Source of the DNA: Flaveria trinervia
Taxonomy: Eukaryota; Streptophyta; Magnoliopsida; Asterales; Asteraceae
Length of the DNA: 64,000 nt
NCBI GenBank assembly: GCA_025506515.1
Contig: JACCIX010000331.1
Location: 1-64,000, forward strand
Direction: 5' to 3'
Both the position numbers and the translations under genes were made by a program. This document shows positions 20,134 through 32,660 of this stretch, piece after piece (the stretch's first letter is position 1; every line of letters begins with the position of its first letter). Below the pieces are notes generated by a model. It did not search any database and had not been told where the DNA came from. It saw only the letters and a list, made by a program, of their open reading frames with translations.

Positions 20134-21251
20134 ATGACTTTGAAAAAAAGCTGTACAAAGGTTCTAGTTCCTGAGCAGCCCAACTTGGATCTTTCTCTAC
20201 AATTGGAAGTGATTCCTCATCTTAGGATTCACAACACTCATCCCACTAAGAACATCATAGGGAATGTCTTTGAGGGTGTGAGAACAAGAGGAAAAACTCA
20301 TCAAGGGAATGTCTGCCTGTACTCATGCTTTCTATCTCAGATGGAACCCAAGAAGGTAGAAGATGCCTTAAAAGATAGTACCTGGATTGAATCGATGCAA
20401 GAGGAGCTGCTTCAATTCAAGAGACAGAAGGTATGGAACCTATGTCCGCTACCATATGGTCAAGTACCATAGGCACCAAATGGGTTTTCCGAAACAAGAG
20501 AGATGATAGAGCCTTGATCATCAAGAATAAGGCAAGACTTGTGGTTCAAGGATACACTCAAGAGGAAGGAATCGATTATACTGATGTCTTCGCATCAGTT
20601 GCAAGACTTGAGGCAGTTAGGATCTTCCTTGCTTATGCTGCATCCAAGGACTTCACAGTATACCAACTTGATGTCAAGTGTGATTTTCTATACGGGGATA
20701 TAGACAGGGAAGTCTATGTATGCCAACCTCCAGGATTTGAAGATCCACAGCACCCCAACTATGTGTGCAAATTGGATAAAGCTCTATATGGGCTGCACCA
20801 AGCACCTAGGCTGTGGTATGAGACTCTGTCTCAGTTCCTTCTGAAGAATGGCTATACTAGAGGTACCATTGACAGGACTCTCTTCATTAGAAAGTCTGGA
20901 AATGACATTTTGCTCGTACAAGTCTATGTCGATGACATCATATTTGGTTCCTCAAATGACCAAATGTGCAAGGACTTTGAGAGCATTATGAAGAAGAAGT
21001 TTGAGATGAGCTCCATGGGAAAAATGGACTTTTTCCTTGGAATTCAGGTAAAGCAACTGAAGGAAGGGTTCTTCATTAATCAATCTAAATATGTCTCGGA
21101 CATCTTAGAAAGATTTGAGATGAAGAATTGCAAGCCTGCCAAGACACCCATACCCAGAAACCATAATCTTTGTCTTGACCTTGAGGGGGAGGATACTGAT
21201 CAACATCAGTATAGGGAATTATTGGTTCTTGATGTATCTTACAGTAAGTAG
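20134..21251 (+). pseudogene. C+ reverse transcriptase
   Basis: WIESMQEELLQFKRQKVWNL starts the RVT_2 domain; the frame shifts near 20460 and then stays open to 21251. Motifs: NKARLVVQGYTQEEGIDYTD, FTVYQLDVK, CQPPGFEDP, KALYGLHQAPRLWYE and the catalytic YVDD at 20924-20935. The active-site aspartates are intact. It makes cDNA from the genomic RNA in the particle. Confidence 0.92.
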
Positions 21252-21866
21252 ACCTGATATCATGTTTGCTACTTGCACTTGTGCAAGATAACAGGCTGCT
21301 CCTAAGGTGTCTCACCTAGCTACTGTTAAGAGAATCCTCAGATACCTCAAAGGAGCGCCTAAACTAGGTCTCTGGTATCCCAGAAACAAGGATTTCAATC
21401 TTTATGGATACTCTGACAGTGACTATGGTGGCTGCAATATTGACAAGAAACCAACATCGGGAGGATGTCAATTTCTTGGTGGAAGGATCATCTCATGGCA
21501 ATGCAAGAAACAATCCTGTGTCTCTACATCAACTGCTAAAGCTGAATACATTGCTGCTGCTAGCTGCTGTGCTCAACTGCTATGGATTCAAAATCAGATG
21601 TTAGACTATGGATTCAAATTATGAGTACTCCTATCCATATTGACAACAACAGTGCTATCTCCATTACTAAAAATCCGGTGAAGCACTCCAAGACTAAGCA
21701 CATTGATATCAGGTATCATTTCATTAGAGACATTCATGAGAAAAATCTAATCAAGTTAATCAAAGTTGATTCAAATGAACAATATTCTGATCTGTTTACC
21801 AAAGATTTTGATGAACAAAGGTTTAAGTATCTCATAACAACTATTGGGATGATAAACATTGACTAA
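21252..21866 (+). pseudogene. C+ RNase H
   Basis: RILRYLKGAPKLGLWYP connects to GYSDSDYGGC (first catalytic Asp), GGCQFLGGRIISWQCKKQ, then STAKAEYIAAASCCAQLLW (catalytic Glu). The frame then shifts by one to IHIDNNSAISITKNPVKHSK and ends with stop 21864-21866. The order is standard for Copia RNase H. In-frame breaks at about 21249 and 21622 only. Confidence 0.9.
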
Positions 21867-22503
21867 TCTGATCTTTTTTGAAAACTGTTTTAATATGTAA
21901 GTCTTGTGTCAATACAATTTAAACCCTGTTACAAGAAATTTCTCTCTGAAAATTTCTAAGTGTAAATTCCTTCCGAAGAGAAATTAACCTTCGGAAGACA
22001 CTCTCATATCTTCCGAAGCATAATTTCTCAAAGGATAACTTTCTTCTCGGAAGAATTTTTGGTCTCGGAAGAAACGATTGATTTCATATCAGATCTACTT
22101 CCGAAACTTACAAATTCTCTATTCGGAAGCAACTCTAACCTTGGAAGCAAAGATTTGGCTTCGGAAGTAAGAATTGCCTTCGGAAGACAAGTTACCTTCG
22201 GAAATGTTTTACACTCGGAAGAGAGATCTCACTGTGTAACGTAAATTTCTTGGGCCCCACATTGTAAAAAGCAAAGATTTTGTTAATGATGTCGGATTAT
22301 TTAACTGATTTTTAACCTTACCGCCACTGTCATTTCATACACTAAACCATCATATCACCTTATCCTAACCCCATTACCCTCTCCATAATCTTTTAAATAA
22401 TCTCGACTATTCACTTTCACTTTCTTACTTGCAAACTTTACAGCCCTAGAAATTTCTCCTACTCAACTTACCCAGCTCAAATCATTCCCATTCAACTTTC
22501 CAA
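21867..22503. repeat. C+ spacer between pol and ORF3 with dense TTCCGA/TCGGAA array
   Basis: A non-coding spacer. Between 21969 and 22225 there are about eleven cores TTCCGA or TCGGAA, e.g. CCTTCCGAAGAG, CCTTCGGAAGAC, CTTCTCGGAAGAA, GGCTTCGGAAGTAA and ACACTCGGAAGAG. C- has the same kind of array in the same place (30480-30830). It lies just before the ORF3 start at 22504 and could act in making a separate ORF3 message; that is a guess. Confidence 0.8.
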
Positions 22504-25500
22504 ATGGCCTTCAACCCTCAGCACAACCAAGTCACACTTCTTGATTCATCAAGAGATGCTGACTTCTCAGATATCATCTCCTTCTAACCCAATCTTCCTA
22601 CTACACCGCTCTAACTGTTAACCCCACAATTTACTCAAACCATATGTCTGAATTTTGGGCAAATGGTCAGATGAAACCCTAAACGGGGTTCGTGTCATTC
22701 GATCGAGCATCTGTGGCCAGGAGTTGGTCATTTCTGAACAGCTCGTAGGGAGCATTTAGAGCTTCATGATGAGGGCGCTCCAACGGAATTCCCCAAAGCA
22801 GACTTGGACAATTCTTATCTCCAAATGGGATATGGAGGAGACGTTAGCAGGTCAACTATATACAAATTTAACTTCTCGTACAAATGGAAGTTCCTGCTAC
22901 ACGTGGTCCATCACTGCTTGTCGAATAAATCCGGAGGATGGGATCAAATCCTATTTGAACTTGGGTGTCTTGTTCATGGGTTGGTAAAACGCCTTTGCTT
23001 CAACTATTCAAGATTTGTGCTGACTAACCTCATGGGAAATCTTCAAAGGACACATTCTTCATGTATCCCAGGTTTCTCCAGCATATAATCAACTGTGAGC
23101 TAGACTAGAGCACACTTTTCTGTGCAGCTGCTCTGACTGCTCCTCAGATGAGGCCGACCATCTTCAAGACTTTGAAAGAGTGTCCACCAATTTCACAGTA
23201 AGAGATACTGCACTTCTTCCAGGTATGACTGAGCCAACGGCTCCTGGTGACATCCCTATTAACCCCACAGGTGATGAACCCACACTAGCAACTATCCCCA
23301 CTATTCCAACACTACCTTCTCCACCCATCACCATCACTTATTAGAGACATCCCAAACGAACCCTTTTTCAATCTACTCTGATTGAACAAGCCCCTCCTGT
23401 GTAATCCAAAAGACTAGAGTGGAAACATGGGCTCCCACTCAGTCAGAGGTTTCTCCATCCTTCTCTTTTGACCTCAATTTGGGTTTTGAGTCTCCTGTCT
23501 CAGACCCATGAGCCCACAACTCAAGCTGAAAGCCCTCAGGATGAGTTCTTATACTCTCCTGAGCAGCCAACAAGGGACAGCCCCACCAGAGGCTCAATGC
23601 CTGTAGACATTGACCAAAGTCCCGGGTCAGTAGGTTTACCATCCTATCTTTCACTGACCTTTTGTTTAAAACTGGATAAAGAGATAACATCTCTCCATGG
23701 CAATGAAGTTGATCTACAACACCCTCTTCAAGATCAACAGAGCCTGGAGAAATCCCTTATCTCTAGCCCCATCAGCAAACAAACTGAGGTGAGTCCCACT
23801 GATGTGGAGGGGACTCATGTAGATTCAGCTGCCACTACAGAAGGTGCCTCAATGGACTTGTGGACAGTGGTAACATTTCTCAGACTGAATCTACGGAACC
23901 AGCCCTTTGATGACTCTGAAAGAGACATCATTGAGCATGGGAAACCAGGGTGCCAAGAACCCACATCTGGTGGTGAGGTTGAACATACTAGGTATGTTAC
24001 CTCATCTCCCCATGATTCTTTGAAAGAAGATGAGGGAAGCATGCAACTCCTCATTCAAGATCTTCTTTCTAAAGTCTCAAACCTGGAATCTTAGGTTAGG
24101 ACTTTAGAGGCAAGATCTGCCACTCAGCAACTGAGATTGACAATCTCAAGGCTCAACTAGCTAAGAAACAGACAGAGAGGTCTGTTAGGCATGTACCTAT
24201 TCAGGTCTCCCTGACTTCCTCTCCAACTCATCTAGCTCTCAAGATGATGCTACCAAAAAGGAGAATGTTCAAAGACAAACACACAAGGAACCACAGAGCC
24301 GGCCTTCCACTTCAACATCTTCCTCTCCATCATCTCTACGCCTGAAACATCTCAAGTCACTCTTCAGATTGATCAAGGATGCTCAATGATCTCTACAGAC
24401 TCTTCACCAAGTTTCTGTTAGATCTTCCTTTGAGCAACAAGTCATGATGCTGCAATGATCTACTTTGGAGCAGAAGAACTTCAAAGGCTGACTGCACCTT
24501 CTACACTGTGGAAGAAGTTGGTCAACCTAAGGTCCTCATGAACCTAAGATTCAATTTGAAGGGAAATGGGAACTGATGGCCCAGCAACTGAAACAGTTGG
24601 GATAGAATCTGCATCTCCTTTAACTTCCGAAGCTGAAGTTAAAGCCTCGGAAGAACAAGCTGAATCTTCCGAAGCTGAAATGGAAGCTGAGGAAGGACTG
24701 TTTAAAATGTCCGAGGAACTGATCATCACAGATGCTATCCTGGAAATGGCATCTGAAATGAGCAGCAAGGACTTTCAATTGCACCTCCATCTTAGACACC
24801 ATCTCTGACTCTCTCACAATCAGAAACTCTCTCCAAGAACCACCACAGTCAGGATCTTCAAAGGATAAAGGTAAAAGGAAGATGATGCGGAAGAGATTCA
24901 GGAAGAGGAGAAGATTGAGAAACTTAAGAAGAAAGGAAGACTTCAGACTGAGAAGTTGCTAGCTGCCAGCACAAAAGCAGCTGCTTCCAATCAGGAGTTG
25001 TCATCAATAAAAGAAGAGAGCAGATCATTGACCAGCTCATTGAAATGGGAGCTGCCAATGAAGAAACACTCCTACTACCATTAGAGGAGTTGATGGATCT
25101 GGAGAAGGCAACCAGGCTGAGACTTGAAGAAGAAGCCAGGTTAGCCTTAGAGGAAAAGGAAAAGAAACAGAAGGAGGATGAATTGCAACTGAGGAGAGAC
25201 ATGATAAACTTCCTACTCTCTAGAGGCTTTGATCTTCAAGAACTCTCTCTACACAATGATGATACGATCCTCTGGCTCTACAACAAAGAGCAGGATCAAA
25301 TGGAGAGAAAAAGAAGGAAGAAGGCTGCAAAAGTAAAGGCTAGAGAGAAGAAGAAGAAAGAAGAAGAGGCTAGGGTCACTGCCTCCAAGAAGCTTACTGA
25401 GAAAGCCTGGATGAAGGACTATCTTCGGGCTCATGGCTTCTCTGGTAGGCAGGTGGGTCCTATGTCTGAAAGGACACTCAACGGATTGTCAGTGAAATTA

Positions 25501-26610
25501 AGGCTGACATCCGGTTGGGGAAAAGGAAAGAGATGTATAGAAGGGTAAAAGGGATGACCTTCACTGCTTCTACCCAACCATAACTTGAACCTCACCCTCA
25601 CCATTCACCATTAAACCTGAAACCTTCACCCAACCCACATCACTACCCACTACTACTCCTCACCTCAACCTCCTAACTTCCCATAATCCACCCAAAACAC
25701 TAGCCAGAACTCTGAACCTAAACCTACCCAATCACCCTCCAAACCATCCCTTCAGCCTTCTCAACATCTCTCCCTTGAGGAGTTTAAGGCAATCAAAATG
25801 AAGCTCACTAATTGCACCACTTTGAGCGAAGTCTCCATGTAGAAGACTCCGTTAACACCTATGTAGATGGATCTTCAAGTCCCTCACAAGAGACAGATTC
25901 CTTGATTTGCCTAGAGGAAATTTGGACCAGGCTGCAAGACTTTTGGGCCTCAATTCAGACTCTTTAAATGAGGAAGAAAAAAGCTCAGAAGGAAATTGGT
26001 GACTCTGCTGGATACAAGAAAAGAGGACAAGATTCCTAGTCAGCCTCTTGTGCTAGAAGGAAGATAATCCAGTGGAGGTTCGATGAACCTTCTCACACTT
26101 TGTTGTGGAAAGAGAGAATGGTGAAGTCAACAGACTCAATGCAACCTCTCTGTTACACTCCAGCAGATTTGACATTGCTGAGTAACAGAGAAACCATTCT
26201 CCAACCCCTCCAACTCTGAAATGCTGCACTCATCAGAAATCATCTCAGCAGTCTTCATTTGGCTGAGCTAACTGCAAAAGCAAAGATTGAAGAAGAGTTG
26301 AAGTTGAGAAGACACGAAGACAAGGAAAGATCTCCCACCAAAGGTGCTGCCTTCTACAGATGGTGGAAGGTCCTAAATTGGAACCTATTTCGATGGGAAT
26401 ATGATTATAGTTCCCATCAACTAACTCTTTTAGAGGGCAACAACAAAGGGTACATGTTATCCAAGGTGACAGACTGGATTTCCTGTCTACCAAGGATCTG
26501 TACAAGCTTCTTAGCACCACATCAGGGAAGAACAAGGAGACAGACAAATATTTGCTCTCCTTGGTGCTGAAAGTTTTGAGAAGTCGAGGTATGTGAAGTT
26601 TTGGTAGCAT
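22504..26610 (+). pseudogene. C+ ORF3 (envelope-position ORF, unknown function)
   Basis: The ATG at 22504 starts MAFNPQHNQVTLLDSSRDAD; a frameshift then gives SSYYTALTVNPTIYSNHM and EFWANG, a module shared with C- (30265) and A (47867). Farther on are Pro/Ser/Thr-rich and acidic parts (23468-24094), a Ser/Glu stretch encoded by palindromic TTCCGAAG repeats (24620-24700) and a charged coiled coil (25045-25350). Two blocks follow: DMINFLLSRGFDLQEL (25200) and MKDYLRAHGFSGRQVGPMSE (25410). This is the 'env-like' slot of Sireviruses; no convincing signal peptide or fusion segment was seen. Heavily frameshifted. Confidence 0.65.
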
Positions 26611-26615
26611 CAGCC

Positions 26616-26626
26616 TAGGGGGAGTT
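26616..26626 (+). other. Polypurine tract of C+
   Basis: TAGGGGGAGTT directly before the 3' LTR; the RNase H-resistant primer for plus-strand DNA. Confidence 0.85.
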
Positions 26627-27476
26627 TGTTTGATCAAGAAGAAGGCTAATGCAAACCAAAACTAGATCACTTAAGTTATTTTGGTGCTGCATGCAAAGGC
26701 TTCCGAAGCTTGTCATGGAACTTTCGAAGGTTGTAGAGTTCTTTCGAAGACAAAGGAAAAGTCCAACTTCCGAAGATAGAACTCTACTTCCGAAGAAAAA
26801 TGCATACTTCTGAAGTTCAAGACTTAGAAGAATAAAGTAAAGAACACTTCCGAAGTATGATGAAGAAGTCTCCAAGTCTTGGAAGAAGCAGCCTCTTCCG
26901 AAGTATAAAGTGGCTTCGGAAGTACTTACTCTTCCGAAGCCATTTAACCTTCGGAAGACACTGCTATAACCAGTGGACACAAGTATGGTCTCTGACACTC
27001 CACTGTAGACTTCTGATACAGCATGGCTTCTTCCTAAAGAACCATGTTGTTGACCATACTTTATTCCACTGTTTACCTTTTCATGATAGTATAGTTGCCA
27101 TCTTTAGTTGGTGACAAAAGGTAAGTTAGGGACATGTCCTGACTACCAAATCTCAGATAAGACTTTATCTAAGATACCTTAACTATAGTATTGTAGTATA
27201 GACTTTAGCTAAAGGATCCCAGCGGGTATCAATGTATATCCGGCTGTAGATAGTATTATATATAGGTTCTTCTTGTAACTCAAAAAAATCATCTGCTTGT
27301 AAGAGTCTTTGTATCTTGAGTTGAGAATCAATATATAAAAGTATCTTGAAATTATCTTTCTGTGTTCTTAGTTACTTTTCATATTGTGATAAACTCTTAT
27401 TGATTCTTACCTGAGTGTGATTCTAGGTGAGTTTGAGAGAAAACATTGTGTTTAAGTGACAAACACCGATCCTGCA
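26627..27476 (+). repeat. 3' LTR of C+
   Basis: TGTTTGATCAAGAAG to CACCGATCCTGCA, followed by the duplication GTAGG. It carries the same CTTCCGAAG cluster (26699-26960) and TATA stretch (near 27255) as the 5' copy. It is 12 bp longer than the 5' LTR, mainly through single bases in short runs. Confidence 0.95.
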
Positions 27477-30265
27477 GTAGGCATACCTTTGTACAGTCTT
27501 TTTCTTCTTCTCTCTTCTTTGACTTGTACTAGGAATTCTGCATCTTCTGCCTCCTTCTTCTCTCTTGACCTTTCCAGGTCAACCAGTTCATTCAACTCAT
27601 CCAAGGGAAGAGAAATGACACTATCTATGTCTTAGTTTCTAGTCTTCAAATTGTTATCCTGACTGCCCTTAACTTATCATTCTGAGTATCTGGTTTGGGG
27701 GTAGCCCTGATTGCAGACTCATGAGTCTTGGAGACTCAGCAGAGGAACTTTCTCCCCTTAGCCTCCTTTTCCTCTCTCTCTCCTCCTCCTCAATCTCCTT
27801 AGATGTAATCTTCTTTTCCTTTGTCACTCACAGATCTTGTGACTCAGGATGGAGAGAGCTTTGGCCTTCATTGCTTATTGCAACATCGCTGAGCTCAGGC
27901 CAGAGAGAGGTTGAGAAGCACCTTCACCAGCAGACGTCTCAGAAGGAATATGGATCTCTACAGCAGTTGGAGATGATGAGACAGGGCTCTCAGGTTCTGT
28001 CACTGGGCTTTCAGTCAAGGTTTCCCCTATGAAGCTAATCTTAGGGTCTGCCTAACATCCAGTTGACCGATGGACATTGCCTGATTGCCTAAGTCTCATT
28101 CTTAAGCTGAACTCTGCAGTGATCCTGTCTTGGATTCTTTAGCTAGTCTGTCAGCTTGTCTTGATTGGCTTGGGTTGAGAAGTGGCATGTTGACTAGATC
28201 CAGACCTTCATAATAGTCCAAGGTCTAAAAATTGAAGACTTCTTATTGTCCTTGAACTCTTATGATGATTAGGGCCTTCTGGTGTTGTCATACCTCCACC
28301 CAATGATGTGATTAGAAAATGGTGAAGTGACATAGCCCTTGGCATCCCATCCTCAAACAGACTCTGTATGAAGGAGTCTGTGTAGTCCTCATCAATATGA
28401 ACTAGAGGAGGTTGCTAAGAATGCATAGTTGCAAGTGAGGATGGTGAGTCCTCAGTGTCCATTCTCTCTGAAGAAATCCTAGGTTCTGTGGTTGTAATGA
28501 CTTTCTCCCCCTTTTTGGTAGCATCACCCACTTGCATAAGTGAGCTGGAAGATAGGTCAATGACATCCACAGGTTCTTGTGTTCCTGGTTGAGCTCTCCT
28601 TAAGGGTCTCCCAGCTAGTTTTCCTTAGATATGAAATCTCAAGTTGCTGATCATTGATCCTGTTGTGTAGGGTAGTCACCTGAGATTCAAGGTGACTGAC
28701 CTTTAGACTAGGCAAGTGCATGTTTTAGACAATTTTTGCACCAATAGTCTTAGATTCCCCTCATCTTCATAGAAAGATTCATTGGGGGATGAGATGATTG
28801 GACCAGAGTCCTCTCTCTCACCACGCTTGAGGTTCTTGGCTGCTGGTTTTCCTTCGCTCACTGGCAATCTTAGTTGAGATGTCAGTGGGCTGAGTTGCCA
28901 TGGTTGAGGTCTTAATGATGTAATCACTTTCAGAAGTGAGAGCCTCTTCCATATGGACATCTGAACAGGTTCAGGAGTGTCCACCTCAGTTGTAGGTGAC
29001 TGATGTAGGATAGATGTAGGAGACTCAGGAGTACTCATCTCTCTTTGAGTAAGTGGAAAGAAAGAGAGATCATTATACTCACTCAAACCTATATCTTCAT
29101 CAGTATAGAGTCAAGGTTGGGAATGGTTTGTTGAGATCTATAGGCTGGGATGGTAACTGTCCCCTGAAGGTTGATCACTTGAGTGTTGAGACTCAGAGTG
29201 ATGGCTTAAGGTAGTAGGGCTAATGAGCTCATCAGGCTGAGCATGAGGAACCTCAGCACTGATCTTGAAGATATGGAGTGGTCTGCTCCTCAGGAGAAGT
29301 GGGAGCTCCAATGTCCACTTCTTCCTGTATGGGTGAGTATATGGGGGCCTCCACAGACTAAATAGTCTGCGTAGGGGTTCGTTTGGTTTTTCTTTGGTAA
29401 GTGATGGTGATTTGAGGCTGTGAGAGTGGTTGGGAAAAAGCAGGTGTGGGTTCAACACTAGCTTGTGCTGCTAGGTTGTCACCTTGAGCAATGAGCTCTA
29501 ACATTTTTGGGACTAGGGCTGTTTCTACCCCAGAGAAACCAACAGTGGGCTTTCTCAGTATTTTAAAGATGCCGGGCTTCATCTATCCCAATTTAAGAAT
29601 GTTACCTGTTTCCCCAACTGTGAGCCCAGTTCACAGTTAAGAATGTACTGGACATATCTAGGAAACATTTAATACTCTAAGGAATCTAAATTAGCAAGTA
29701 AATTTGTATAAACAAACTGAGAATACCTGAATTTGACCCCCTGAACCATTCCATGGATTATGAAGGAGTGATCCTCAGGAATCTGGTCTCATCCACCATG
29801 CTTGTTTGATAAGCTGTGGATGACCACATGGAGCAAAAATCTCCACTGGGATAAGACCTTCCCTTTCCTAAGGTCTTTACAGAGGAATCTCCCTCATATC
29901 CTATCTGCTCAAAGGAATGATTGACAATTTCATTTGGGAAAAACACCTCACCTCTTCATCATCCAGCTGAAGATGTCTATTGATGATGGCCGGAGTGATG
30001 AAGATTGTTCTTCCCTGCACTGTGGCAGACAGTGCCTTCTCCCATCCATAATGACCTCTTGGCAGGTCTTCCAGAATTCAAGCAACTGATCCTCATAGAG
30101 TGGAGGATCAATGGTTAGGGAGGTGAAGTAGTTTGACAGATTTAGGAAACGGCAAACCTCTGAGAAATGAGGATCTTTCTCAGAGCTTAACAGAGCAACC
30201 TGATTGTGTTGTCTATGTAGCTGCATGGTAAAGTTGGGATCATTTCTGTGAGCAAGGTTGGCCAT
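27477..30265 (-). pseudogene. ORF3 of C-, N-terminal and central part (right of C+)
   Basis: The ATG at 30265 (minus) starts MANLAHRNDPNFTMQLHRQH, then NQVALLSSEKDPHFSEVCRF and LTIDPPLYEDQLLEFW, matching ORF3 of C+ and A. Next come NEIVNHSFEQIGYEGD (29941 on), a Pro/Gln/Thr-rich zone (29582-29138) and Ser/Pro-rich pieces down to 28703. A charged region then runs to 27477, where C+ is inserted. Function unknown. Several frameshifts. Confidence 0.65.
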
Positions 30266-30990
30266 TTTTTAAGGCGAAGACGAAGAGAAGAAGAAGAAAG
30301 AAATTTCAGAGAGAAATTTGGGGTTTTAGGTTTGGAGGAAGAACAGATGATAGAAAGAGGGGAAACCGTTGGGTTTATATGTGAGAATTTCTATAAAGTT
30401 TAATGAAAGAGGATAAACTTTGAAATCCGGATGTCGGTCCCACCTCTAAAAAAGTAGTTTACTTTTGCTCAAAAAGTAGTTTTCTTGGAAGTCTAAAAGC
30501 TTCCGAAGGTTATTATCTTCGGAAGTTTTAATTAAAAAGCTTCCAAAGCTAAAATGACTTCAGAAGAATTTTCTGAGAAATTTGAGAATTTTGCTTCGGA
30601 AGAGAAATTTAAAACTTGATGCTTTGTATATAAACCAACAAAGCTTCCGAGAGTTAATTTTGCTTCGGAAGTAAATGGTGTAATGTTGAAAATATAAGTA
30701 AGTGTCTGAGACAAGTATTTAAGCTTCGGAAGATAAATTTGAAAACACTTCCGAAGGTAAATTTCTTAGACATTATTTATTTGAAGACATGATTTACTTC
30801 GAAGTTAAAAGCATAACTTCCGAAGTATCAGAAATTTTCAAAAGTCTAAGAAAAGTCTTTAAAAAAGATTTTTCATCCAAAGAAAACATGAGCTTATGAA
30901 AGTGATGAACTAGACAACTTAGGACACACATAAATTTTAAAGAAATAATAAGAATTAGTTTTAAGAAAAGCTTACTCAAAGTTTATCATC
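30266..30990. repeat. C- spacer between pol and ORF3 with TTCCGA/TCGGAA array
   Basis: Non-coding; 30480-30830 hold about nine copies of the CTTCCGAAG/CTTCGGAAG motif (e.g. GCTTCCGAAGG, GCTTCGGAAGAG, ACTTCCGAAGG, CTTCCGAAGTATC). Same position as the array in C+ at 21969-22225, although the surrounding sequence differs. Confidence 0.8.
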
Positions 30991-32660
30991 CAATAGCTGA
31001 TATTAGATATTTAAATCTGTTTATCAAAGGCCTTTGTAAACAGATCAGCATATTGTTATCTGTGTGAACTTTGACTAGTTTAATTAATCCCTTTTCATAG
31101 TTATCTCTTATTAAATGATACTGATATTGATGTGCTTTGTCCTTGAGTGCTGCACAGGGTTCTCTGTGATTGAGATAGCACTAGTTGTCTATGTGAATAG
31201 GAGTCTCCTTGAAGTTTAACCCATAGTCCAACATCTGATTTTGAATCAAAGTACTTGAGCACAGCAGCTTGCAGCAGCAATGTATTCAGCTTCAGTAGTT
31301 GATGCAGAGACACAGGATTGTTCTTGCATTGCCATGAGACAACCCTTCCACCAAGAAATTGACATCCCCAGATGTAGACTTTGCAGTCATGTTGCAACCA
31401 CCATAATCACTATCTGTATAGGCATACAGATTGAGTCAAAATTCTTGGATACCATAGTCAAGTGTTGATGCACCTTTGAGGTATCTTAGAATCCTCTTGA
31501 CAGTGATAAGGTGAGACATCTTAGGGTTGGCTTGATATCTTGCACAAATACATGTAGCAAACATGATATCAGGCCTGCTAGCAGTAAATACATAAGAGAC
31601 CCAATCATAGCCCTATATAAGTGCTCATCTGACACTCCCCCTCAAGATCAGGACCAAGGGAGTGGGTTTCTGGCTATGGGTGTCTTAGCAATCTTACAGT
31701 CAGTCATATTGAACCTCTTGAGTATGTCCTGAACATACTTTGACTGACTTATGAAGATGCCATCTTCAACTTGCTTCACTTGAATTCCCAGAAAGAAATT
31801 GAGTTCCCCATGGCACTCATTTCAAATCTGTCTTTCATCAGTCTCAAAGTCTTTGCAGAGCTTTGGATTAGTTGAACGAAGATGATGTCATTCACATACA
31901 CTTGAACTAGCAATATGTCTTTTCCTTGTTCTTTGATGAAGAGAGTTCCATCTATAGTACCTCTCCTGTATCCATGTTACAAAGATACTCAGATAGTGTC
32001 TCATACCATTTTCTGGTGCCTGATGCAGCCCATAGAGAGCTTTGTCAAGCTTGCAGACATAATCAGGATGATCAGGATCTACAAAACCAGGTGGCTGTTT
32101 GACATAAACTCTTCATCTATCACTCCATACAAAAGGCACACTTCACATCAAGTTGAAAGACCTTGAAGTTCTTGGATGCAACAAATGCCAGGAATATCCT
32201 AACAGCTTCTAATCTTGCACGGGAGCAAAGACATCAGTGTAGTCAATCCCTTCTTCTTGTGTGTATCCTTGAACAACTAGTCTAGCTTTGTTCTTGATGA
32301 TGATGCCTCTATCATCTTTCTTGTTCCTAAACACCCATTTGGTTCCAATTGTAGTCTTCCCAGAAGGAAGAGGACAAAGGTTCCAAACTTTCTGCCTTTT
32401 GAATTGAAGTAGCTCTTGTTGCATAGCTTCAACCCAACTTCCACCCTTTAGAGCTTCATCAACTTTCTTTGGCTCTATCTGGGATAGAAAACAAGAGTGA
32501 AGACAAACATTTGCTTCATGGGTTGTCCTCTTGTCTTTACCCTTGAGACAACATCTCCAATGATGTTTGTGGTAGGGTGAGACTTGTGGATCCTAAGCTG
32601 AGGGATCACAGCAAGTTGTTGAGAAAGATCTAAATTAGAGAAATTTAGATCTGGCATGGA
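30990..32660 (-). pseudogene. C- reverse transcriptase and RNase H
   Basis: Minus strand: LQFKRQKVWNLCPLPSGKTT (32410 on), NKARLVVQGYTQEEGIDYTD, then further RT similarity to a degraded active site at 31898-31887. That site reads YVND where C+ has YVDD. RNase H follows (GCQFLGGRVVSWQCKN near 31370). The Asp-to-Asn change would by itself inactivate polymerisation. Multiple frameshifts. Confidence 0.8.

Larger units (their letters stand above)
14880..27476 (+). mobile_element. Element C+: full-length Sirevirus-like Copia retrotransposon (12.6 kb)
   Basis: Two LTRs of 838 and 850 bp, start TGTT and end CTGCA, flanked by a perfect GTAGG duplication. Primer site at 15720, polypurine tract at 26616-26626. 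Interior: gag, CCHC knuckle, linker with a second CCHC, protease, integrase, RT, RNase H, palindrome-rich spacer, ORF3. The youngest element of the nest. The frames are broken by many stops and single-base shifts, some of which may be sequencing errors. Confidence 0.93.

Noticed and set aside
24544..25434. Minus-strand Ser-rich frames opposite C+ ORF3
   Set aside because: Antisense shadows of the Glu/Lys-rich coiled coil.
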